Origin: Turnera subulata
Taxonomy: Eukaryota; Streptophyta; Magnoliopsida; Malpighiales; Passifloraceae
DNA: 64,000 nt
Direction of reading: 5' to 3'
Assembly (NCBI GenBank): GCA_028386065.3
Contig: JAKUCV010001365.1
Coordinates: 3,897 to 67,896, forward strand
Shown: positions 34,503 to 47,022 of the stretch, piece after piece
How the letters are laid out: every line of letters starts with the position of its first letter
How positions within the stretch are numbered: the first letter of the stretch is position 1
Translations under genes and position numbers: made by a program
Notes under the pieces: generated by a model
Databases searched by the model: none
What the model was told of the DNA's origin: nothing
Seen by the model: only the letters and a program-made list of their open reading frames with translations

Positions 34503-34620
34503 GCCCCAAGTAATGCACGAATCCGACAAAATTTACACCCGTTAGTGCCTAGTACGGGTTTAAACATATACAATTTAATTAACAAATACAATTCAATTAG
34601 CGAGCATCTTTTTTGAACAA

Positions 34621-37185
34621 AATTACCGTTAGTGCCTAGATGGTCACACCTTGCATCTGGTGGTGAGGCAACCTGTTCCACCATCATCGGAGGGCTTCCC
34701 CAGCTATCCAGGTTTCTTTATAATCCATGTTCCATAATTCATCACGGACTTACATTCATGTTCCATTTGTAGCTTCCTTTTTTTCTTTTACCCCTGCCAA
34801 ATATGGCACATGGTGGCCCTAATTAATGATTTTACCTTCATAGACTGTTTGGCTGGTGTAAGATGAGCTTATCTTAATGTAGCTTGAATCATCGAATATG
34901 AAACTTTGAACTATGCGTGTAAAAGAAAGGAAAAATATTGCGAATAAGCACATGGTCCCTTATTAGATGTGCTTGGGGATACCTTGTGGTAATTTAGTTT
35001 CACTGTGTCAGATTGTCTCTGCTGTTCTTGGTTCTCTTGGATTTTCAAATATTGGAACTGGCAACGACGGGGTTGAAGTTGCCAGGGTATGTCTTTATTT
35101 CAAACTTCGGTTAACTGATGAATCACAGGTTCAATTTGACAGCTTTAATTAGAATTATGGATCAAATTTAATGTTTTTGAAGCTGTGCTACTCAGATTCT
35201 GTTGTGGACGGTTAAATTTTGGTATAGCTCCATCTAGCAGGCATTCTAAATTTCAGTTTTGGGGAAGTGATGGATCAGATTTAAAAGGATTGGCATCTTG
35301 AGGATTGGTACTTGCAAACAGCCATTCTTTTATTGGATGGAAATCTGTAGGCTGGTTAATTCTAGTTTATGTTAGACTGCTCAGCATCTAGGAAAAGCTA
35401 AACAAAGAGACAAGATCCAACCATTTTGGAGGAGAGGCTTACACATCACCCAGTGAAAACTGAAAACCTAATGCGTATATTATATCAATGTTCCCTTTTG
35501 TATATGATGCTGCCAGTCTGAGAACAGCATGTCCCAGCTCTTCCCCTTTCTCTTGTTTCTTCAAAACTCATTTCTTATCTATTTGTACTCTGAGAAATGG
35601 AGCAGCCATGACTATTGCCATGTGCCAGTTATCAACTTTAAGAGAGTCATGCCCATTAGCTATGTTGAGAGTCAGACATATGTTCTGCTCCTGGACCTGT
35701 GTCATGTTATATCAGTGGAGATGCTTGGGGCAGAAGTGCCAAGTTGAAGTAACATAGTTTCGATTTCTGATAATTGACTTGTAATTTATATAAATACAGT
35801 TGATTATTTGCTGGTGGAGATGTGACTAAATGTTTGCAAAGATGCATAGATTACTGATTTATTCATTCTCTCTGGTGCTGATGGATCTTGAAGGAGCGTG
35901 GCCAGCAAAGAATGACAGCTGCTAGTGGGATAGTAGATACTCTGCAGCCTGAACAAGCTCGCATGAGGGGTCACTTGACAGATCCCAAAGCCACATTTGG
36001 ACTGCCTACTGGAGTTTCCATGGGTGCTCCACATCCTCCTGTGAGTTGGGAGCCTTTTTTTCTTTCCTGTTGGATATATGCTGTAGTATCTGTTTATTGT
36101 TCAACTTTTAACTATTCTGAATTTCTCTTGTTTTTTTTATAGTGAATTACTCTTGTCATTGCAGGTTATTCCATATTCCTTGACAACATTGTACACAGTA
36201 TCTGCCATTGGTTAGTTTTTCCTGTGATTTGGACTCATGTGTCCCCAGTCTTTTGCCATAATGTTAATTGCTATATATCTGTCGATACGTGTGTCATGAT
36301 CATGATGCCACTGAGAGGACTGAGCATAGGGATTCTACTTCAACATCACAGCAATCAACTGTACAACAGAGGCTTCCAATTCCGGCATCCTTAGCATAAG
36401 TGATGCTGTCTACTAGACAATTCCTTGTTGAACAAGTTGCAGAATAATTACTAGTGTGTTGTTTGCTCTGTTATTAATGTTTCATTGTTCCATTATTTGT
36501 ACATAATCTTTCGGATAGTTTCCTTACTATTGAAGTTTGATAATATAAGGGTTATAGGTTTCTGGTTACCTTTTTGCAGTTCGCTTCGTGTTTAATCCTT
36601 TCTTTTAAGGGTAGTTTAATTATCTGGAGTTTTTTGCCAATTTACTCAAGCAAGCAAAATGCATCATCTCTTCCTCGTTCCTTTTGACTTTTGGCAGCAA
36701 CTTGCGGGACAACTAGAGAATCAAGCAAATGTTACTGATCCTCAAGTACGGTCAAGATATCAGTCCACTGCTTCGAGAGCTGGGCTGCAACTTCATAATT
36801 TATGTGCGTTTCTCTGGAGCTAGGGCGTGCAACTATGACAGCGCGACTTGGTCAAGCACCGGTAAGATCATTCCCCGGTTTCTCACATGGCATTCTGTCA
36901 TTTCTGTTGTCTGGTACAGACTGAGGCCGTGGTTAATGCCGGTCCTGCTGTCTTTGTTAACCCATCTGGTCTTAATCCACTTATGGTCCAGGTTGTGATC
37001 TTGCCTTCGCTGAAATCTCCTTTTGTACACTGGAGTTATTTTCTTCTTCTAATGATTTCTGTACCTGCACCCTCTTCCTTTTCAAGCTGGATTTACCTTT
37101 GGCACCATTCCTTTAGGATCAATGCAAAGTGGAACAGGTCTGTTTAGTGGAATTGGCGGTGGCTTTCTTCCGAGGCGTATTGATT
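34621..37185 (+). pseudogene. BAG6-like ubiquitin-domain gene, degenerate copy
   Basis: Exon pieces in order: HLVVRQPVPPS (34649-34700), end of the ubiquitin-like domain; QIVSAVLGSLGFSNIGTGND (about 35007-35088); ERGQQRMTAASGIVDTLQPE through GVSMGAPHPP (35893-36041); a damaged VIP.SLTTL piece (36165-36215); LAGQLENQANVTDPQVRSRY (about 36700-36870), disrupted after LHNLCAF; EAVVNAGPAVFVNP with LNPLMVQ (36920-36990); and the end FTFGTIPLGSMQSGTGLF with GFLPRRIDLP (about 37085-37190). This order fits plant BAG6-like proteins. Most of the long middle part of the family is missing and several joins are out of frame, so it is judged non-functional. Confidence 0.75.
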
Positions 37186-38205
37186 TACCTTAACGAATTC
37201 GATTATATGTGTTTTGCGAATTTGCAAGTACTAATCAACTGATATCTTATCAAAGGTTCATCAATAGTTGCATCCACAAATTGCAAGGTAAGGGGCGCAG
37301 CGTTACTATTTATTTAGTGCTCCGACAACGGCTACCCCTAATCTAAGAAAATGAAATGTAACGACCGAATGACAAAGAAAGCAAAAAGAAGTGCTCCTAC
37401 AACAATACAATAGTGGAAATGCTAGAACGGACCACTAAGAAAAGAAGGTAAAACCCACAAACAAAAAACGTATATTTCCCTTATCGGTTTTTGGTCCCTC
37501 TTCTCTTCTTTCTCTTCTCCTCACTTCTTCAACTAACTCCTCCCCTATTTGCTTGCCCCGGCAGAACCGCCTCCGTACTGAAGTCCGGGCTTAGTATCGA
37601 AACGCAGTCTCACATACCACGGTGAAACAATGCGGTAGATGTCGAGAGGGGTTTGCGATCGAACGATTCTGATTCAGATACATGGCCTTAAGAAGAGAAT
37701 AGATTGTACCATCTTGGGGGTCAATATAATTTTCTTCAAAATCTAATAATGAATCTAGTTACTAAATCCAGCAGGCTTTATAGCTAACTCTTCACGGAGC
37801 CAAACTTAAAATTAAAGTAATGTACAAGTTTTGGAAGCAAATTTAAAGTTACATCAGCAATCAACTGCCACTTGAACTAATAAGATACATGACCAAAATA
37901 ATCGAAGGGGAGTTTTAGGATGAGTAACGTTGATTGTAGATTCAGGCAATCAGTCGGGAAATATAATCCAGGAATAAGTTTAACATCGCCAAAACCAAAC
38001 TTAAAATTAGAAATACAGTATTAACTTTAAAGCAACTTTAATATTCCAGCAATCAACTACCACCATACAAGTATCCATTTTAACAATGACGTAATGCTAA
38101 AAACCAAAATCCATCCATACTAATTCAACCAAAGAAACAGATCAGAACAACAAAATTTGATGATATCCCCTGCATTCTTGGAAGGACTCAAGAGAGAGCC
38201 GATAT
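37186..38205. other. intergenic between BAG6-like remnant and RPL38, no gene seen
   Basis: Contains a C/T-rich stretch (37495-37560) that could be a leader or promoter of unknown polarity. The part near 38110-38205 is probably the RPL38 3' untranslated region and beyond. Confidence 0.4.
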
Positions 38206-39292
<1,087 letters not shown>

Positions 39293-39342
39293 TTTGCGAG
39301 TTTAAGTATTGAGAGCTGTGCGTCTCCGGTGAGATGAACCCC

Positions 39343-39350
39343 AAACCCTA
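39343..39350 (+). promoter_or_regulatory. telo-box (AAACCCTA) in the RPL38 promoter/leader
   Basis: AAACCCTA on the + strand, about 50 bp upstream of the ATG. Telo-boxes are a known feature of plant ribosomal protein promoters and link expression to cycling cells. Confidence 0.6.
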
Positions 39351-39369
39351 GAGAGGAAGCACTTCCGCT

Positions 39370-39378
39370 TTATATATA
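39370..39378 (-). promoter_or_regulatory. TATA box of RPL38
   Basis: CTTATATATAAAG on the minus strand, about 80 bp upstream of the start codon and just outside the telo-box. Confidence 0.5.
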
Positions 39379-40113
39379 AGAGGCAGAGACAAGGTGGGGT
39401 TTTACTTTTAAGCCCTAGAGAATTTTTTGCCCTTACTGCCCCCAGGAAACTATCGTTATTGCTGGGGCTTCAGTTTGTTGTATATTGGGGCTCTAGTCCG
39501 GCTTGCCTATTTGGGCCTGTTGGATAAATTGAAAATTGAGTGGACTTCGGTTCTCAGCCCATCAAGGGTAGCAAATCCACCGGGATTATTGTAATTTTCG
39601 TATTCTACTTCTTTCGCTAGTAGTGGGCCGGGTCAAAGACGATATACGCATGGGCTCATTAAACTATTTATATATATGTATTATTTTTCTTTTTTCTTTT
39701 TTTCATAGAAAAAAGAGAGAAAAAAACTCGGCAACAACCTTTACTTTGATCAATTTGCAATAATATGCAAGTTTAATTAACATGGAATTCTGAGTTTACT
39801 ATATGATGATTCACTATATTTAGCCCTTAAGGTTTTAACAATGTATTTTTTGATCTCTCAAAAAAAAACCAATGTATTTTTGCTTGATATGAATTATTTA
39901 GCCCCTAATTTGTTGGGATATCATATGAGAGAAGAAGGCGGTCGAGATGGAACCAAGACACTTAGACAAAAATAAAAAAAAAAAAAGAAAAGAAAAGAAA
40001 AGTGGATTTGACGATGCACAAGTCTCCTCGAACTGAAACAACAAAGAAAAACACCAATGTATAGAGTGGTAGAACATAAAAAAAGTGGGTAGACTAAGTC
40101 CATATTCAAAAGT

Positions 40114-40154
<41 letters not shown>

Positions 40155-41965
40155 TATATATGTACGTGTTTAATTAGTGCCCCCAAAAATGTACCTATCT
40201 ACATAGCTAGAGAAATAGTACTATGTATGTGGGGAGCCAATAACACAAGCCTCAGCAAAAATCTAGAAAAAGTTGTTTTTCCACTATCTAATGTTGGCCT
40301 AAAGTGAGTACAAGAGTATGGCAACTATAAAATAAATAAATATGCTATTCAAATCACTGGACAGAAAGGCAAACATGGGATCTGGGTTGGTACTCATCTG
40401 TTCGCCACCAAGGTCTCTTCCTTGGCCCTCCCTTCTCCTCTTTATGTCAATTTTAATTAGGCATATATTTCCTCAAAAAATCTGTCTTCTTGGCTCCCTT
40501 TTCCCATAATAATTCGGTTCTTTACATTGGCCACGCACATCCATGGAGTAATTATTTTGGAAGATAAAATATTCAAGGTGGTCTTGTGACCTTGGTGTCT
40601 ATCGGCTAATATTGGACATTAAAAACATCTGCCGACGTTCATGTTCTAAATTTTTGTGAGGTTGTTAGAAAAGTAATTAATTAATAGTTAGGCACTTTTT
40701 GGCTGATTGTCTAGCTACTAGCTGCTGGACTTGTAGTTGAAGGGCCATGTCCAAGTAAACATTAATCATCTTAATTAAGCTTAAACAATGTGACATGTAC
40801 TTATATTTTATGCACTTTCTTTATGGTTATAACTACTTTTATAAATATAGCCACTAACTACATAGAGGAAAGACTATCTTTCATAATGATGTTTAAGAAG
40901 CAATAACCTAGGGTTGGATTTTTTTATCCTACAATTTTTCAGTTGCAAATGGGTGGAGCTGTTGGATTGGGCCACTAGTGTACTTAGTAACACAACTAAT
41001 CTTTTTGTCTGGGATTTTATTCTTTTAATACCAGAATCAGAGAAAGCATCATCAGTAGTTCATATATGCATAGTAGTAATCAAACTATATACGTGAATTG
41101 TCCCCTGTGCAGAATTAAGTAGTCAGGTTTATAGCTAGTAATTGTAAATATGATCAGTACAATCATGTTACTCGTGCGCACGATTATATATCTAGCTAGA
41201 TGCAAGTGATCTTTGCAGGCGGCCAACCATATTAATCCTTTCGATTTTCTTCTGATTTTATAGTCAATACATGTGGAAGGATGAAATACATAGTACTATA
41301 CCTAGCCTGATTGATATGGGTCAACAACTGGGTTGGAGAACAATAATTAATGTAACATGAAGTAATATAATAGTGTTTATCAATTTCGTCTATCTCTGGG
41401 GGGTTTGAGGAAGATATGGAGCAATAAAACAAAGACAGCAATGAAGAACTTATGCACCAAACAAGAGTCCTGCCATGCAAGAATATTTGTATTTCTGTAA
41501 TTATTCGCTAACCTGATTAGTATACAGATTCCTTCCAACAAACCCCTAATCAGCTATAAATATATATTATGGAATTAAGGAAACATTCTTGCACAGTGTG
41601 ACAACGCTAATTTCTCTTTACGAGAGTACATGTAATTATATATGCTAACAACTATCCTTTTATACAAATGAACTCCCCACTAGAGGCTGAGGAGAAAAGT
41701 ACTGAGCAGGCAATCCAAATGGGAATGGGGGATGATATGGAACCTGAAAAGAAAGGTACAACTGCATAAACACCTTCACACAAATACAATGATCCTAAAG
41801 CAAATAAAAAGTAACACAAGCTCCCAAGCATAAAGCATAGTCAAGGAAACAGCAAAAGTGAAATGAGACACAAGGTAGGATACAAGTATTGCAAAAATTG
41901 AGAAGAAGAATGACAACTATAACACATAATCCATGTCTATAGTGCTTAAATTGATGGTTCATTGG
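39379..41965. other. intergenic, no gene seen
   Basis: AT-rich. A TA microsatellite lies at about 40116-40162. The tail-only stub at 39839-39881 is listed separately. The 3' side of the SHR-like gene occupies about 41700-41965. Confidence 0.5.
39839..39881 (+). mobile_element. tail-only retroposon stub
   Basis: CAATGTATTTTT at 39839-39850 and 39870-39881 flanks 19 nt, TGATCTCTCAAAAAAAAAC. The A-run adjoins the second repeat. The CTCAAAA tail is shared with stubs at 32736 and 21132. Confidence 0.7.
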
Positions 41966-43332
41966 CTAGGGTTTCCATGCTGATGCCCACACCCCAGGTT
42001 CCTCCTTCCATGTCAAGTAAATTCCTGAAGATGATGAATCATGATCTGCTTGAGGTAGCACAAGTGACCATCCTGTTCTGTATCTCTTAAGCAATGCCTT
42101 GACATCATCCACAACATCATCACTGAACCCAACAGGTGAAAACCCTTCCCTTAGCCTTTCACACCATTGGCTTCCCTTCTCCCTTCTCTCACACTCACCT
42201 CCTCCTCCAGCATTTTCTTGATCATTATCACAAGCCAAAACCCTAACTATGTTCCTTGAGCATTCCCTCTCCAGCATCAACCTCTCATTACTAGTAGGGG
42301 CAAAGCTCTCCTCTAGCATCTCAAAATACAGCGTGTAGTACCTGAGGCACTCTTCAAAGCACCTCACAAAGTCATATCTCGAGCTTGTAAAATCAGCTTC
42401 TTCCTCCACGACCGTCACAACTCGAGGGCTAAGCGATTGAAACATCCGGATCACACCACTTCTTTGCTCTACTTCAACTTTCCTTAATGCCCCGATGCAG
42501 TTAATGGCTATGGCTTCATCTTCTTGAACTCCTAGTCCTTCCTTTGTGAGTTCTGCAAGGTTGTTCAACCCACTTATTACATTAAACTCGAAGGGGACAC
42601 CCATCAACCTAGCAAACTTCTCCATCCTTTGGCCTATTTCCTTCATGACGGATCTTACTATGTTGGCAGTGACCACAACGGTGAGCTTTAACCTTGGGGT
42701 CTCATCGTTTCTTGTGGCTAAAGCTTCTAGCAAAGTAGGCCATTGGGTGCAAAGGGTGTTGCTGATATCGATTATGTGAAGCTTGGTTTCTCCATCTAAG
42801 GCCTCCAAGATTGCACCGTTGGAAGCTACATGACCAAAGGTTGTCCATGGGCTTACCTCCTGGAATTTAAGGATCAATTTCCTTGCTGAATCGAAGGAGT
42901 GGCTCTTCTCGGCTACTGTGGTTAGGGTTTTGAAGCATCGCTGCCCTGATTCTGTGGCCTTGCAAAAAAGGGCCTGCAAGAAATAAGATGCCAATTTCTG
43001 GTCACAATCTCCATAAGGGGAGGCAAACACAGGAGGTGGTGGATTTTTGTAGAGTCCTTGTCTGAGATTGCTCTTGCACACTCACTAAGAAGCTTTGATG
43101 CCCATTTGTTACTACTACCAGGAGCACAAGGCTCACCTGAATCAGATGAATTCCTGCTTGTTGATGTGTGGCTGTTTTGTGGCTGATTATTGTTGTTGTT
43201 GTTGTTGTTGAGGCTATGCATGTCTATAGCTGCCACCATCTGATGATCATTGCTAATTTGCTGGTGGGAATTAGGAAATAGGTGTGTGTGTTGTCTATGT
43301 GTTTCTTTTGGACCGAAGAGAGTTATGTCCAT
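41966..43332 (-). pseudogene. SHORT-ROOT-like GRAS transcription factor with a frameshifting deletion
   Basis: ATG at 43332 opens [14 protein letters not shown], a polyasparagine N-terminus, and [19 protein letters not shown] in the first leucine-rich part of the GRAS domain. After HHLL the frame breaks. The family continues WMLNELASPYGD; here the bases between HHLL and SPYGD are TGTTTGCC (8 nt instead of 21), a net loss of 13 nt near 43024-43031. From [19 protein letters not shown] the GRAS domain is fully open in the second frame: [20 protein letters not shown], the VHIID-type [43 protein letters not shown] and the SAW-type [14 protein letters not shown], ending at 41966. SHR proteins are mobile regulators of radial root patterning. 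With no ATG early in the second frame, this allele should give only a short peptide, unless the deletion is an assembly error. Confidence 0.85.
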
Positions 43333-43746
43333 GACTAGGGGATGGGTGAGGCCCCCCCTTTGATCCCTTGAGACACCTTTGCAAAAACCTCAATTACATT
43401 TGAGTTCAGACATAATGGTCTAGTACAACAAAGCCATGATAAAGAGACCAATAGTATTATATTTTGAGGTCATTGTCATGGTATTTTATTATGCAAGTTT
43501 CTTTATAAATTAATTAGTCTTTGACGTATATTTCATTGTTTAATGGGTTCTGTGACATGGGCTTATGTGATTGATGATGGCTAAGGGGAACTTATAACTC
43601 CTCTATAGATCGATATATATATCTATATATATATATTTCAATTGTATTTTCTATTTAAATTGATCCTCACCTACTTAATTGCCAGTACACACAGAAGTTA
43701 AGATATATCAGGTCAGGATCAGTAGTGTCCATGATACATAAGTTGC

Positions 43747-43799
43747 AACGGTGTTAGCAAAGAATTAATCAAAAAAAAAAGTAAAACGGTGTTAGCAAG
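43747..43799 (+). mobile_element. tail-only retroposon stub
   Basis: AACGGTGTTAGCAA at 43747-43760 and 43785-43798, extended by AGAAT/GGAAT, flanks an insert TAATCAAAAAAAAAAGTAA. The ATCAAAA tail matches the LINE-type 3' end. Confidence 0.65.
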
Positions 43800-44123
43800 G
43801 AATAAAACATTTATTCCCGGAAACAGTAATTATATACTTGGTGGAATCCTCATTGTTGAATAGAAACCGAGTCGTGTTAAAAGCAAAACAACAAACAACA
43901 TATTTTCTTCAGTTAACACAAACAAGGAGATAATGATAAAAGCAATAACACTTAAAATAGACTTTGGGACTAATGTGATATGATTTTTCCTCAATACAAT
44001 TTGTCAAGTATCATCAGTGCATGAGTAGGCGTGCTTCATATATCATGTATAGTGATTCTCTTTAATAATTGCTGTAATTGTAGTTATTCTGACTTAATTA
44101 TTGTGTTTTATTCCTGTTTATGT

Positions 44124-44173
44124 AAAGATGATGATTGTATTTCCTAAAAAAAAAAAAAAGATGATGATTGTAT
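44124..44173 (+). mobile_element. tail-only retroposon stub
   Basis: Exact 17-bp repeat AAAGATGATGATTGTAT at 44124-44140 and 44157-44173 with only TTCCTAAAAAAAAAAA between. This is the clearest of the set. Confidence 0.75.
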
Positions 44174-44487
44174 AGCCTCAGCCTGACCTTAAAAATTTAG
44201 TCTGGAAGAAAGTAGATAAATAGACAAGTAAACAACATGTCTCATAACTAAGGTAGGGAAACTAATCAGCTATACTGGTATTGTGCTTCACTAGCGAATA
44301 CCAGTCTATAACTCCACTATACCTCAAAATATGTCTTATACAAGAAAAAAAAGTTTCCACTTGATCAAATGGCCTAATTACTTTATTGTATCGTACAAAT
44401 TTGAACCATCAGCAAGTAATTGATTGCAAGGGTTCTATGATTAATTAAATGCTTGCATGGACATGAAAATGGTTCTTTTGTTATGTA

Positions 44488-44532
44488 CTTGATGTGTATC
44501 AATTTCTTTTTAAAAAAGAGTTCTTGATGTGT
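44488..44532. mobile_element. possible tail-only stub
   Basis: CTTGATGTGT at 44488-44497 and 44523-44532 flanks a 25-nt A/T-rich insert with both T and A runs. Orientation is unclear and the repeat is short. Confidence 0.35.
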
Positions 44533-47022
44533 TCGTGTCAAATTCAATCCTTCTCACCATTCATAAATTAATCATGGCGTGGACCACATCTAAAAATTGT
44601 AAATAATGAAGATTAGTTATACCAAGAAGCAACTTTGTGTCCCAACATTGAATGATTCAGCAGTAGAGAACTTTAAGAAAAGGTACCTGCTAGCCAACCC
44701 TGCTCTCCTCCTTTCCGCTTAAATTAAAAAACAAAAGGCTGCTCTTCTTTTAATTTCTATTATTTAAGAGGAAAAGGCTATAAAGCGAATGAGAAAAAGA
44801 AACAAAGGGAGGGAGGCAGATGTAGAGCTAACCAAGAAAGGGAAAAACAAAGCCGACAGAAATGAAGAACATTTTGTCTAATCCTATACAGAAAGGATGC
44901 ACTACTAAAAATGAATTTAAGTAAATTGGAACATACTGATGTATTCCTTCATTAATTAAAACTTAACACGTTTGGCTTGTTTATTTTCCAATGTATTGGC
45001 AAGGCATTGGAATTCTGGGAGGTTTGTCACATCTCCAAACTAGCTTCTTCTTTACACGCAATGAAGGACTTGTAAAATTCCATCCATCTATGTAGGGCAA
45101 AAATAATAAAAGACTTGAAAAAATTTGGATAACACCAATATTAAATTAATGGAATCTCAAAGAAGCTTATTCCAGCCCAATGATTAAACTAGAAGACAGG
45201 GGTTAGGCTCCTATAAACTTCTCCATCCCAATCATTGGAGAAAATATATGAGTTTGCCTCAGCTTTCTTTCTTTCCTTATGTTGCTTTCTTAAAACAATA
45301 CTATCTTTAATTCTTTATGGTGATTCCTCCATTCACATATGGCCCATCAATTTTCAACCCACCTTGTCGGCATTTGCTTCTTATATGTAGTATTTTCCTT
45401 CTTTTTCTTATAAGACGATGATATGTATATATATATATATATAGTGTAAAGAAAAAGACCGAACCATCAAAAAGATGTAAACTATGAAATAATTTGGATT
45501 AAAACATATAATTGTTGAAATCTGGTGGCCTGCAAAACTTATTAGGAAAGTGAGTCAGCACAACGGCTTGTTCTCACGTGTAGCTGATCACTTTCCTCTT
45601 ATAAACGAAGAAAATAACTTAGTACTGTAGGAAAGGGAAGGGGATGTGACTCTCAAGTAATATAGTTGGTCCTTTTCGCTTCCTGTTTTAGTAGGCAGGC
45701 TCTTAGCTTTTCCTTTGATTGTATCACCAAAAAAAATAAAAGTAAAAATCTGGAATAGGAAAGGACAGATTAAAGCCTAAAACATTGGGAAAGATAGGAA
45801 AAAGAGATAAAGAAAGGTCACCAAATTAAAGCTGACAAAGAGAGGACTGGGGTAAACCTCAATTAAGCCCCGGATGGCACAAAGCCTCAAATTTTTGGAA
45901 AGATTTATGTTCGATGATGCATAAGCAAAATAGGGCATGTGCCAACAAGAGAAAATGAAGTGCTCATTGAAGATCGCACAATTTGCTCATCTTGATTGTT
46001 GTTTGCTTATTTCTATAATGCTCAAGTCGTGCTGTTCCTCTTGTTTTTTCTCTGACCATTTTCAAGAAGACCTAAAATAATGTTAACTATTATCAAGCTT
46101 AAAACCCATTTTGGCGAAACCCTCCAATCCTTCTTGTAAGAAGATTAATGGAAACTGAATATATGCTACATGGTAGAAGTCAAGAAAACATGTCGCAGTT
46201 CAAGAGAGACTAAAACCATATCTCATTGGAAGAAGAAAAAAAAAAAAACAAAACATTGCAAACTTTTTCTTTGAAGAAGTTCGCAAGCAACCCTATCAAC
46301 ACATATCCTGCCTGTTGCGGAGATAAAATACACGCACTAAAAGCTCATTACAGTAGCAGTTGATAGGGATAGTTCAAGAAACGTCGTGTTAATGCAACAA
46401 TCCATGTCTAGCATTCTTCCAGCAGTAAGGAATCCATCTATTGCCGCCCCATGTAGATAAACTTAGTGCAACTTTGGTGCAGCTTAATCCATTTAACAAC
46501 TTTCATAAACAACCCATGTTAATCGCAGATTCATCATTCACTTAATGGCCCCTAAATCATCTTATTGAGGGCAGAAGCCAACTGATGGCTTGCCAAGGCT
46601 GCCAATGCAGGATTGACACCTATGAGTTGATTTTGCTGATGATGACACTTGGTTAGCACTTGGAAATAGGCCATCATTTATATGAGCGACCGCAGCACTC
46701 CAAAGAACAAAAGAACAAGCAGAGCAGGGAAAGAAATGTACATCCAAAAAAGAAAGCATGACATGACTAGCTTTGCCTGCCACTTGTAGTTACAATTACT
46801 TTCAACTGTTACGCTATCTGGGCAAAAGTGCAGCCTAACATTCAAATCCAATGATTGAACACTAGGTAAAGAGGACAATCTTCAGGTTCCCATTCACTAC
46901 CATATATGTGGAGTCCATGTGGATAGAGCTACATTGTCTTAAGATAAAAACTATGTAGCAGCGACAACTTAAGAGTCAGGGAAAGGAAGCTTCAGGTAGA
47001 AAACCCATACAGATCAGACAAA

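Larger units (their letters stand above)
32715..34620 (-). repeat. segmental duplication, arm 2 (inverse of 20600-21280), split by a hAT-like element
   Basis: Matches to arm 1 run 32715-33277 and resume at 34503-34620 after a 1225-bp insertion. The right end (CAATTAGCGAGCATCTTTTT) continues directly into the BAG6-like pseudogene, as it does at position 1 of the window, so the repeat and the BAG6-like gene were duplicated together. Confidence 0.75.
43333..47022. other. intergenic, no gene seen
   Basis: 3.7 kb of AT-rich DNA upstream of the SHR-like gene and downstream of the ASCH-domain gene. It holds short A/T microsatellites (43612-43638, 45424-45442) and three tail-only stubs listed separately. 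The part next to 47022 includes the ASCH gene's 3' untranslated region. Short open stretches at 46562-46878 show no domain. Confidence 0.5.

Noticed and set aside
40116..40162. Long TA run as an element end or origin
   Set aside because: A plain dinucleotide microsatellite with no flanking structure.
41966..43081. 371-residue open frame as an N-terminally shortened, functional GRAS protein
   Set aside because: It has no ATG at its beginning (it opens at a GTG right after a TGA) and the first methionine lies well inside the GRAS domain. It is the second half of the frameshifted SHR-like gene.
44488..44532. Confident tail-only stub
   Set aside because: Kept only as a low-confidence feature: the direct repeat is 10 bp and the insert contains both T and A runs, so polarity cannot be tested.
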